DNA from: Trebouxia sp. TZW2008
Lineage: Eukaryota > Chlorophyta > Trebouxiophyceae > Trebouxiales > Trebouxiaceae
DNA length: 64,000 nucleotides
Direction of reading: 5' to 3'
Assembly (NCBI GenBank): GCA_002118135.1
Contig: BDIU01000362.1
Coordinates: 1 to 64,000, forward strand
Part shown: positions 47,096-58,200 of the stretch, piece after piece
How positions within the stretch are numbered: the first letter of the stretch is position 1
Layout of the letters: each line of letters starts with the position of its first letter
Program-made: the position numbers and the translations under genes
Notes under the pieces: generated by a model
Told to the model about the DNA's origin: nothing
Databases searched by the model: none
What the model saw: the letters and a program-made list of their open reading frames with translations, nothing else

Positions 47096-50012
47096 TTAAT
47101 ACATGTCTTCTCCACCTTGGGCCTGACCAAGGTTGCCCAAGCCGATTGCAGCAAACAATGAGAAACCAATCCACACTGCCAGACCAAAACCTGCAAAAGG
47201 TGTGAGCAGTCAGGCTTGCAGCCAGCATGTGCATGAGCTGCACTGGTGCTACATGCTTTGAGATGCTTGAGCATTTCAGCCTTACAAGTTGCGCTGTGCA
47301 AACACGTGTGCTGCGACCCATTTGGACCATATGCATCAGGTCAGAAACTGAACACAGACATGGCACTGATGCAAGTCTGCAGGTTGCTCCACAACTTTCT
47401 TACTTGTACTGACACAGAATCTGTGCAAACATGTTCACAGTGCTTTGAGTCAATGATGTTATGGACTACCTGCAACTTGAGAGTTGAGGGGAGTCTGAAT
47501 AGGCAAAGCCAATTGACCGAGAGGTCCCTTGCCACCTGTCTGGATCTCACCCAGAATGGCTGATGCAAACCCAATCATGGCAACCCTGCCCACAAAAACC
47601 TGCATCACAATTTGCCTTGGACATTATTGGTGCAGTCAACATTGCTGCAGTGCTGTACAATGTCTGCAATTGCCATACATGATCAACCCAGCAAAAGAAC
47701 TCTGTATGCTGTAGCATATTGCCGAACCACTTTCACAATACCACTGAGCTGTTGGGAATGGTGTTGCAAAAGCACAAGCAAATTCAGCAATGCCATCTCA
47801 TATGCCAAAATGCTGATGTGATGCACTTAAATAGCACCAAGAATGCAAGAAACACGCAGTCGCTGCAACAAGCTCAACGTTCTGAGTCACATCACTGTTT
47901 GCTGCTTAGCATACGTCCAGGCAGTGTACATTAGCATTGGAAGCATGAGGCATTCTTGAAACATGGCTATGCTTCTGCAACAGTGACAGCTGTAGCACAG
48001 ATATCATGACGCATGATGCACCAGAAGGGTCAGCATCATTGGACATCATTGGACTCTGCAAGGTCAGCTTGGGTAGCTAAGCCTTGCGCCTTGACCCAAT
48101 CTGCACCTTTCGCTCAAGACTCAGGGTGACTCTGAATGCATATGCCTTGCTGCAGATGGGCCTTTGAGCAAGTCAACAAGGTAGATGGCCTGTCGCTCAG
48201 ATGATCACTTTCAGCGGGGCACGTGCATTCAGCATCACCCTGGGTGTCATGTAAGGCTTGCAATGTCATGAAAGGGTGTCAGGCGATGACCTTACAAGAT
48301 CTAGGCTGTTGTGACAAGTGTTATAGGATGGAATGCATGCCTCCTAATGATTGTTTGGACACATCCTTGATGTTTGTTTGGATAGCGCTAAGGCTGTGAA
48401 TGTACAGCACTGACTTGTTGACCTACAGGAACATGGTGACGCACACCTGTTACCTACCTTGCACTCACGCGGGCACAGGTTTCAAAGCAAGCAATCAAGT
48501 GACTTGTTTACCTCATTGCGCTTGGTGAAGCCAAAAGATCTGCTGATGCCAAGGAACCCTTGTGGGTCTGACGCAACATCCTTCTTGGGATTCTGGACGG
48601 GGCCAGCAGGCCTCTTGCGCACATCCTTCTGGTTTTCGAAGCTCCATGTTGGGGACCTGCATGTCAAAAGAATAATGATCATAATAGCCAGACATTCCAG
48701 CACATGTGCTAGGTGTGTGTTGCCCAGATCCTGCCAACAGAAGTTTCGGCAGAACTGTGAGTGATGCATGCAATGGTGCAGCTGACTGCGTGACTGTGCA
48801 GTCAGGAAGCCATGTGTTGTACACCAATGTGAAAAGCTTTTGTGCCCCTCTCAGCATATGAATTTGTGCACAGGTCAATAAGACGCAGTGAACTCAGTCA
48901 TGATCTTGAAATGATGTTGATCTTATAATGCCACAACTACATCAACACCTCTTCAGTAAGCGCATGTGGCCAGCCAAATTGGCATGCTTTACATATTTGC
49001 TACAGGTTCAAAAGTCTGAATTCCTGACCTTGGGCTGACAGCAGCAAAGTAGTTGAAGCTGACAATGACAACATCCAGTCGTTAAATAGGCCAAGGCCTG
49101 TGTCACTTACTTCACAGGGACTGCATGTGATCCTGCTGTGTGTGCAGCCAGAAACATGCTGCATTTAACGCAATAAAGGTTTGTAGTGAAGACTGCAGAC
49201 CTGGGGTTTACAGCAGCAAGGTAGTTGAAGCTGACAATGCCAACAACCACTGCTTGGACAGCAGGTCGGCTGAGGCCTGTGTACAGCCCAACTTGGCCAA
49301 GCACTCCACGTCCTGTCAGTAACTGCAGCAAAGATTCACAGGTGTAAACATGTGGGCACAAGTACATTGTTGTCCTGAAGTTTTGCTTGCATGTGCCATG
49401 AAATTTGATTTGCACGCATGAGCTTGCCAGTTCTGGCGAATCAGAAAGGGCATGATAATCATGGAGAAACATGGCGGATAGCTGTTCGATTACCTCGCCA
49501 AAAACAGCGCTGACAAAGCCAACCATGGCCAGGCGTCCAACAAAGACCTCTCTTCGCCTTGTGAAAGCTGGTTGCAGCAAGTCTACCTCAGTGGCATTAG
49601 GATCGGTCTTGACCTGCAACAATGTCAGCGTGCATGTGGCTGTACCCGAACTTATTCGGCTAAAGCCATCGCACGATGGCGTCAGATGCGACGAGGCACG
49701 GGCGAGATAGGCAGGATAAGTACGTCTGTGATGCAGAATGCAAGCAACTGTAAAGCTCGTTGGTTAGATGACGAGTGCACGGCAATTTGAGCTGCCAGCA
49801 GCGAGGATATGTTTGTGCATGCGTACCTTGCCCCCTGTCTCTGTGATGTCTTTGCTCTCTTTGTTGCTGGTCTCGGTCTTTGCCCTCAACCGTTGAGAGA
49901 AATTGCAGCGAGTCTGTCTTGCATTGGGTCCGCTTGCAAATCTCACTTTGTTTGTGATTTGGCGAGATGTGATCGTGCAGTTGCATCCTGCCTGCAGGAT
50001 GCTGGCAGACAT
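47096..50012 (-). CDS. PSBS: PSBS-like four-helix photoprotection protein
   Basis: PSBS is the pH-sensing thylakoid protein of non-photochemical quenching. Exons: 50012-49827, 49613-49494, 49322-49201, 48656-48512, 47599-47470, 47190-47096; 265 aa, the normal precursor length. Exon 1 encodes a Ser/Thr/Arg-rich plastid transit peptide. Two homologous modules follow: FTRRREVFVGRLAMVGFVSA with GRGVLGQVGLYTGLS, then GFTKRNEVFVGRVAMIGFAS with GKGPLGQLALP, separated by the loop SPTWSFENQKDVRKRPAGP. FTK/FTR-x-NE-x-FVGR-x-A is the PSBS/LHC-superfamily helix 1/3 signature. The positions where land-plant PSBS has its lumenal glutamates after helices 1 and 3 carry no Glu here (SRPAVQAVV; QTPLNSQVAG). 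It may be a divergent PSBS or a close four-helix relative. Confidence 0.82.
49010..49105 (-). repeat. Decayed copy of PSBS exon 3
   Basis: About 190 bp downstream (minus strand) of exon 49322-49201, a similar segment reads VIVSFNYFAAVSP followed by AG-GTCAGG, matching the VGIVSFNYLAAVNP end of exon 3 and its donor. Its 5' part is frame-broken and has no acceptor of note, so it is a non-functional exon duplicate. Confidence 0.7.
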
Positions 50013-50211
50013 TGTTGTGCCTTGATTCACCACAAACAACTGTAGATGTGTGTTATGCTTAGATCTAGAACTGTGGTGTTGGTCACGACAATCTGATGAT
50101 GCGTATGCGCAAAAATCGAGCGCTTGCCAGGCACATCATACGACAACGAAATTGGGCCAAGAACTTGATGTCTCGTGGGACGCATGTGCTACGAAACCAC
50201 ATGACTGCCAC
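50013..50211. promoter_or_regulatory. Divergent promoter: PSBS / unidentified gene
   Basis: A 199-bp interval upstream of both the PSBS start and the first plausible ATG of the plus-strand gene. No motif was assigned. Confidence 0.3.
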
Positions 50212-51126
50212 ATGCAGGACTCTGATGAAAATGCAGATTGGTCTGCTGCATCGCAGGCAGCTTTTGCGGAGCTCAGGCTTGCACAGCGCATGCATGTCAC
50301 CGTATTTGCCCTTGGGGCAGTGCTTGCGCAGCAGCTGCCTCAAATTCTGAGGATCTCAAAACAATTTGCTGTCATGCTGTCAACAAGCAACGTTGCTCAA
50401 GAATGGCAGCTTGCTCTGCATTTCCGGTAGATTGTTTGAGCTACTGGTTTGTTGCACAAGCTGTACAACAGCTTGAGCAAAGCAGTACAGCTTGTGCAAC
50501 ACAAGGTCATGCCTGGAATTGGTTGATGGTCAGGCAGCCTTAAAGCACTGTCTTGGTGGCTTGCAACAGCCAAGCTGAGAGGGATATGCTTGAGCTGCGG
50601 GTGCTAGAAAGCCTTGAGCACGTGCTCTGCTGTAATGGTGTTGCTTGCATGCTTTGCTGTATGTGCCATCACAGGCTTGGCCGAGGCAGTAGTACCTTGC
50701 CACATCAACATCCACAGCACATCAGATGCAGGTCTGCATGGCTGCGCATGACGATTGGAGACACTGACAAAACCTCTGCTGCTTGGATACAGCTGCACAC
50801 ATCTGTTGACCAGGTCAGGAATGTTGCCACTGCTGCCTGGCCAAGCACCAGCATCACAGACAGTTATAAACAGCAGCTGAACCAGTCTTGACAGGGCCTG
50901 CATGCTGTTTTGCGCGTACAGGCAGGAATGCTTTAAGCAGCTGTGGCAGGCAGTGCTGTCCAGAAATCACAGCTCTGACATCCTGCTGCTTCCAGGTGAA
51001 TGCTTGAGATGCAAGTGTGCTTGTGCAGCAGGTATGAAATCAGCACATTTTGCAGTGATCTGTGACCTGCAGCAGCTGCTTTCTGAATGTCCGGACTCGA
51101 CTATCGCCGCATCTGCTCTATCTTAA
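50212..51126 (+). CDS. Unidentified multi-exon gene
   Basis: From ATG 50212 an exon reads MQDSDENADWSAASQAAFAE, then helical sequence to a GTAGAT donor at 50429. It joins in phase to an acceptor at 50569, giving RQAERDMLELRVLESLEHVL. A further exon-like block at 50932-50998 (QECFKQLWQAVLSRNHSSDI, flanked by ACAG and GTGAAT) and a C-terminal block QLLSECPDSTIAASALS ending TAA at 51126 lie downstream. The middle exons (50650-50830) could not be resolved. The protein would be mostly helical and soluble; I do not recognise the family. The intron between the first two exons contains a long perfect hairpin. Confidence 0.4.
50450..50501. repeat. 17-bp perfect inverted repeat
   Basis: TGTTGCACAAGCTGTAC (50450-50466) is followed after 18 nt by its exact reverse complement (50485-50501). 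It lies in a putative intron of the unidentified gene. Confidence 0.85.
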
Positions 51127-52212
51127 TGTACCACAGCTCGCACCTGGTGCATTTGCTGGGGTTGAGACGGTATAAAGCGCACAGGACAGGAGCTCACCTG
51201 CTGTTGATCATTTTGATCAAAGTCAGGTCTTGCCGAAAGGCGTCACCACGTTGCCATTTGCAACTCACACGCGATTATGCGGCTCAGCGTGCCTCAGTGC
51301 ATGCTGCAGCATAGCCGTTGTCGCCGCGCAGACGTCGCTGTGTCGTTTACCTTTCGCCAGTCCTTTACCTAGGGTTTTCTGAGAGCCATAGCTGCTGCCT
51401 GAATTGTTTTGCTGGCACCCTTTATATAGGGGCCACATTTCCAGTATGCACTGCCGATCAGCAGCCCAGTCTGATGGCCAAACATCACTATCTGCCTAAC
51501 ATGTTGCTCAGCATGGCCCCCTGGCTCACTTGAGTCCACCCGCCCACACTAGCCCATGTTTGCCCACAAAAGCCCACACAGCCCACAAACGCCCATACAG
51601 CCCACCATGGTCCACAACAAGCTCAAGGCCCACTAGCCTACCAGCGCTCAACCCCACTAAACCCCTCAGACAGGTTGCACAACAGCGTAACCCCGAGGCT
51701 GAGCTCAGATGAAGCAAGATTTGTCAAACGAAATGGTCAACAGTGATGCATAGGACTCTGTTGCATTGCAGCATTTGTCCATGTCGCCATACAAGCTTTT
51801 GAGACATGTGCACTTTCGTAACTTGAAGCAAGCAACCTGCTGTCATGCTGTGGCAGGCTTTGCAAAGGCTGGACTTGAAAACGCACCGTGTGGCACAGAT
51901 GTACCATTACAAAATAGTTGTGTTTTGCAGTCAGCATGCCTGTGATTCAGCTTTTGCAAATCAGGCGTTGGGTTGTGTTGCTGTCTATTTCGATACATGC
52001 CGACACAGTGTTCAAGTCTTCAGCTGCTCAGCTACGTTCTACAAGCGCAAGGTCACATGTGTGAGGCCTGGGAACAATGCACTGACTGACCACATATGGC
52101 CTCATCAAATTTCGTGCTTGATGGCGCACTTTGTGCACCTCATCTTCCAAAGGGTTGGCTCTACTAGCTATATTTGTTCATGACATGACACACTGGCGTG
52201 CAGCAAGGCAGA
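51127..52212. other. Intergenic with CCCACA-rich tract
   Basis: No gene was supported. Positions 51536-51660 are a C-rich degenerate array of GCCCAC(A/C)A motifs (TGTGGGC on the other strand). The remainder is unremarkable and forms the 3' flank of the convergent nucleoporin gene. Confidence 0.5.
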
Positions 52213-55200
52213 TTATCTGCGCATAGACCACATGTTTGAGCTTGCTGGTGCAGAAGAAGGTGCAGGGGCAGGGCTTCCTGCAAAGCCCCCAAACCCTGCA
52301 AATCCTGAGCTAGGCTGTGCTGCTGCTCCAAAACCCCCTCCTTGTTGTGCTGCAGCCCCAAATGCATTGCCACCCTGCTGAGCTGCTGCACCAAAGGCAT
52401 TTCCTGCAGCACTGCCAAAATCAGGAGACTGCTGTGCAAAATCCCTGAAGCCTCCTCCACCTGTGCAAAGAAATGCATGTCATCAATACACTCATGCCAT
52501 GCAAATGATCAAATATTGCCCTGCATTTGGCCGAGCTGCAGCCCAAAAGGCATTGACTGCAGCACTGCTAATACCAGGAGACTGCTGTGCAAAACCCCCA
52601 AAGCCTCCTCCATCTGTGCAAGGAATTCTATGCCATCGACACAGCCATGCCATGCAAATGATAAAAAAGTGTGATGCATTTGGCCGAGCTGCAGCCCAAA
52701 AGGCATTTCCCGTAGCACTGTAAAAACCAGGGGACTGCTGTGCAAAACCCCCAAAGCCTCCTCCACCTGTGCAAGGAGATGCATGTCATTGATACGCCCA
52801 TGCCACGCAATTGATCAAATATTGCCCTGCATTTGGCCGAGCTGCAGCCCAAAAGGCATTGACTGTAGCACTGCTAATACCAGGAGACTGCTGTGCAAAA
52901 CCCCCAAAGCCTCCTCCATCTGTGCAAGGAATTCTATGCCATCGACACAGCCATGCCATGCAAATGATAAAAAAGTGTCCTGCATTTGGCCAAGCTGCAG
53001 CCCCAAAGGCATTTCCTGTGGCACTGCCAAAACCAGGGGACTGCTGGGCAAAACTCCCAAAGCCTTCTCCACCTACAAAAACGCAATACATGTCAATTGA
53101 TACACCCATGCCATGCAGCAGATCAGAAAATGCCCTGCATTTGGCATGCAGCCCCAAAGGCATTTGCTTTAGCACTGCCAAAACCAGGGGACTGCTGTGC
53201 AAAACCACCAAAGCCTCCTCCACCTGCGAAAAAGCCATACATGTCATTGAAGCAACCATGCCATGCACGTGATCAAAAGATCTCCTGCATCTGACTGATT
53301 TGCAGGCAAGCTCTGGTACACAGCTGGTTGTTGCCAAACCCAGGAGACTGCTGTGCAACACGACCAACGCCTCCTCCACCCGTGCAAGGAAATACATGTC
53401 ATTGAGACGCCCGTGCAATGAAACTGCCCAAAAAAGCCCCCTTGCAATCGACCAATTTGCACGCAAGCTGTGGTGTACAGCAGGTCAACATTGCTCTACA
53501 GACTTCCAGGTTGCTGACACTGTTTGAAGCAATGACTGCTGCTTCGTGGCACTCAAGACTCAGTGGTACAAATACGCAGGCATAGCTGCTTGCCTGCAAT
53601 GGTCCAGCTGCAAGACAGTGTGCAATAACCACACTGCACATCATGTGCACACACACACACACACACACATTGTGCCGAACTCAAGTGCATTGCCAAAACG
53701 TAAATCACATTTTTTGAGAGGCAGCATGAGCAGCTCACCAGAAGCTGCAGCACCAAAAGGCGCAGCCCCGCCAGCAGCTGCTCCGAAACCAGGTGAAGCC
53801 GCTGCTCCAAAACCAGGACTGCCAAACGCCCCTCCTGGGGTTGTTGGGGTGCCAAAGCCGGCCTGGGGGGTTGATGGAGCCCCAAAGGCAGGACTCTGTG
53901 TTCCCACTGCTGACGGACCACCAAATGGGGATGCTGGCGTGGAAGGCTGTCCAAAGCCTGGAAAGCAGAAACAAGAAGATTTACAGGAGACTCTGCACTG
54001 TCAGGCAACATACAAAGAGCCTCTCTTGGTATAGGCAGCTCCTATTGTGTTCCCTTTTGACTCATGACAGGGTTTTCAAGAACAGCAGGGCGGTGTCATT
54101 TGCATCTGCTGCCTCAAAAAAGTGCACAGCACTTTGCTGCAAGTGCAAGTGCTGTTTTGCAACAGCTAGACACAGCCAGACCGCATGTGAACAGCAGAGC
54201 GCGCACACACAAAAGGTGTTGGCACCATTCAACAGCCTCGTTACAGCTTCAGAATTGACTGTGGCAAAATGTTGTGAACCTGTAGGTTGACCAAAGGCAT
54301 TGCCAGGGGCTGAGGGCTGCCCAAAACTGCCCCCAGGGCTAGAGGGCTGCCCAAAAGCGCCCCCAGGGGCTGAGGGCTGTCCAAACGGCCCTGCTGGGGT
54401 GGAGGGCTGCCCAAAAGCGCCCCCCGAGCTGCCAAAGCTGCTGAAAGGATTTGCTGCGCCTGCAGCACCACTGACAAAGCTCAACCATGTTAGAAGCGGT
54501 GAGATAAATTTGTGTGAGGGCAACCTGGAAGGCATGGTTTTAACAGAAACAACAGTGATTGTGCACAACACTTGTGCTTGGCCATAGTTGCACACACTTC
54601 ACGCATGTCAGTATGAAGTTTGCTGCAGAAGAAAGATCCTACTCTATGCAGGTCTGGACTCGCTCATGCTGTTGATGTCTGAGCGAGCCTGTTCCTGATT
54701 GTAGCCTGCGAACAAGTTTTTGCTGACAGCATCCGACGGCGGGAATTTGGCAGATCTGCAACATGACTTAGCATAGACATCATTGACACACCTAATTTCA
54801 ATCATCGCTGCTACTCACAATCTCTGGCAAACTCCAGCAACTTGCATCACAAAGATGAAGATGAAGGTGAAGCAGTTCATAAGTATCAGACTGCCAAAGT
54901 CTACCTGAAGCTGGAGAGGCCGCAGGGGTTCCAAAAACACCCACCCCGAAACCCCCTGAAGAAGAAGCAGGAGCAGCTGCCGCTGAAGAAGAAGCCCCGC
55001 CAAAGTTCAAGCCCTTGCCAAATGGTGACGATGCTGGTCCTGAAGCTGCTGAGGGAGAAGACTGACCCAAACCAAAAATTCCAAAACCCAGGTTAGAAGG
55101 GGAAGAAGGGACAGCTGACCAGGGCGAAGCAGAAGAGGAGGAGGCTGCACCAAAGGGTGCAGCTGCAGCAGATGAAGCTGGCTGCCCAAACCCTGCAAGA

Positions 55201-58200
55201 GCAATTTGTCACCGTCAGGTTTCATAACATAAATCCAGGTTACATGAGGAAGAATGGGCAGCTGACCAGGGTGAAGAAGAGGAAGAGGAAGCTGCACCAA
55301 AGGGTGCAGCTGCAGCAGATGAAGCTGGCTGCCCAAATCCTGCAAGAGCGAATTCACTACTAATGTCTTGACCAAGAACTCCGAACAGCTCACTTAATAC
55401 ATGTGGTCCTCACAACACATGCTGGGTGTTTCGTTCAGGCTGCATACTGCTGCTGGGAACATCGTCAACTTTAGCACAGAGCACAGGGAGGTTTGCCTGC
55501 ATAAACCCATATCTCAACGTTTGCACACATTCAAGCATACAAGCTGCTGGTGAGGGAGGAACCTACCTCCAAAAGCGTTTCCAGCAGAAGTTCCAAACAG
55601 CCCTGGTGCAGGGCTGGCTGACGCTGTCTGCCCAGTCTGCCCAAAAGGCCCCAGGGCAGGGCTGGTGGAGGAAGCCCCAGTCTGGCCAAACAGCCCTGCC
55701 CCAGGGCTGGCCGGTGCACCAAATGCGGAGAACAGCCCTGAAGATGTTGTTGTGCTTGCTGCTGATTGACTAGCCAGATTGCCAAACAAAGCAGGAGTTG
55801 AACCAGAGCAAGTAGCTGCAACAGCAAATGAACAAAATTTTGGCATGAATGATTTTGGTCACGTACGCCGTCATCAGCAAATGGCACACTATGTTGCTGC
55901 ATAGTTTGCATGTGCCATGCAATGTTCAGATGAGCCAGCAGACAAAGCAGCTGCGGCGTTGATCTTGGGTACTGGAAGTCACAATTTGAGTGACCGTGAT
56001 GGCAGGCAGCAATATCAGGTATCAGTATTAAACTCGCAAGCGTCACAATGCAGCAGTATGTAAACATCATTATGCAACTGCTGCAGATGTTTGTAAACAC
56101 CGCATTGCATCAACAGCCAGCAGAAGCAACAGTGCTTTAGGCGAGGTGCTGCTGTTTAATGGGAATTGCACTCAAATGCAGCTGTGATGGACATGTGATG
56201 TATGTGTTGCTCACAACAACATTCTGCATGTGTCACCTGTGCTTGCTGGACCAGAAGCTTTCAGCATGCCAAAACCAACTGGTACAGGTGACGCTCCACT
56301 GCTTGCAGCAGCAGGTCCAGCTCCAGAACCAAATGCAGGTGCAGCTCCGGAACCAAATGGAGGGAAAGGAGACGCTCCACTGCTTGTTGCTGCAGCAGAT
56401 GCTACGCCCTGCCCAAAGGCTGATGAAGAGGAAGAAGGGAAAGGGGACGCAGAAGCTGTTGAAGGAGAAGCAGGGGCGGCAGTGCTGGCCGCAGCTGCTG
56501 ATGAAGAAGGTATAGGGAAGGCGAGTGCTGAAGAAGAAGCTGAGGAAGGTGGAGTAGTAGCTGGGGATGGGAGACCAAAAGGTAGGACAGATGGTGCCTT
56601 TGCTAATGCACCTGAGGCAAATATGAAAAACGCTTGTAAATAGGCAGGTTTTGTGCAAGAGAAATTCTGATGGATTATGAGCTTGGTAATTTTGAAGGAG
56701 ATGAGGAAGCGGTGGGTAGCTGCCAGTGGGCATCAAACCAAAAGGTAGGACAGATGATGCCTTTGACAGTGCACCTGAGACACATATGAGAAAGGCTTGA
56801 AGATTGGCAGGGTTTGTGCAAGAAGATTTATGATGGGTTACGAGCTTGGTATTTCTGAGGGGATGGTGGGGTAGCAGCTGGTTTGGGAGACCGAAAGGTA
56901 GGACAGATGTGGCCTTTGCCAATGCACCTGAAGTGCACATTGCAACATACCTTTGCAACCTGTTATGCAAAAGACATGTGCATAAGCTTGGCCTGAAAAA
57001 AGAAGCTGTATAGTTTGGGCTATTGGGTAGTATGGAGCTGAAAAGTGTGCAGATGAACTCTAAAGCAGCAATTATGTCGGCAACATGCCCTTTTGCAAAC
57101 AAACCTGCAAGCAGAAACGTTCAAGAGCCGCTAATCAATCATGTGGAGATCAAATGCTGACCTGATGCTGCACTTGTGCCGGTGGCAGCTGAATTACTGG
57201 TTGCCAATTGAGCCCCACTCCCACTGGCAAAGCCGAAAGGAGAGCTGTTGCCTACTGGGCTCTTGCCAAAGGGGAAAGCGCTGGAAGTGCTGCCTATTGA
57301 GCCAAATGCATTGGCAGCGCTGCTGGAACCTGTGACAGGCAATAGCAGTTCAGCAGATGCATCGGTGACTACACAGCATGCTTGTGGGGTGAGTGTTGGC
57401 AGGCACGATATGCTGGCAGGCTAACAAGGCAGTTGTGCATGGCTGTGCAGCTGTGTTGTGTGTTTGGTAAGAGCGCTGATGAATGATGAATGTGACATTC
57501 TCAGGATTGACCAGGAAGCTGCAGTGTTGATTTGCTATCTGAGCAACTGAATGCCACATGAGCACAGTGAGATATCTGGGTCCAACTTCATTTGTCAACC
57601 TTTGAGGGTTTGTTATGCAAAGAGAGGCAGCTGTTGCTGTCACAAACTCACACAGTCAAGACCACACTTTTTGTGTACGATGCCCTCTCTTTTCACGGAC
57701 ACTTGATGTAAGGACACTCTCAGTGTGTAGACAATGCAATCGGTAGCCAATCACTGGTATTCGACTGCAGTGGCAGCTCTGAGTAGAGACAACTCAGTAT
57801 CAGGACAATTCTGTTAAGAACCAAAGCAGTCATCACAAACAGAGGTCACTGTACATCAGAGCAGTAGCTACATTGCGAGAGGACTATACCTTGTAAGTTG
57901 AAAGTGCTGCTGGTGTTTGCTGAAGAGCCAGTTCCAGCAGACGATGCAGCAGGAGCGGTCGCAGTCTTGCCAGCCTGAGGTGGCAGCTTCTTGTTGGCTT
58001 CCTGCATTTGCAGCATAGGTCTCAAAACGAACTGCACACAGGCTAGCACAGCGTTACACTGCAATGTTTTGTCCAAAACACAATGAGAACGGTGTCTGTG
58101 GATTTTGCAGACTCAAGTGTCCAAGCTTTCTGGCGTCTGTCGTTGCTCAAGTAAGTGTGCATGCTGGCAACCCAAGTGCATTTGTGACATGATAGCCCTG

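Noticed and set aside
56230..56643. Acidic Ala/Glu-rich plus-strand frame of 137 aa
   Set aside because: It is the complement of nucleoporin exon 56611-56237, which has FG motifs and correct splice phases.
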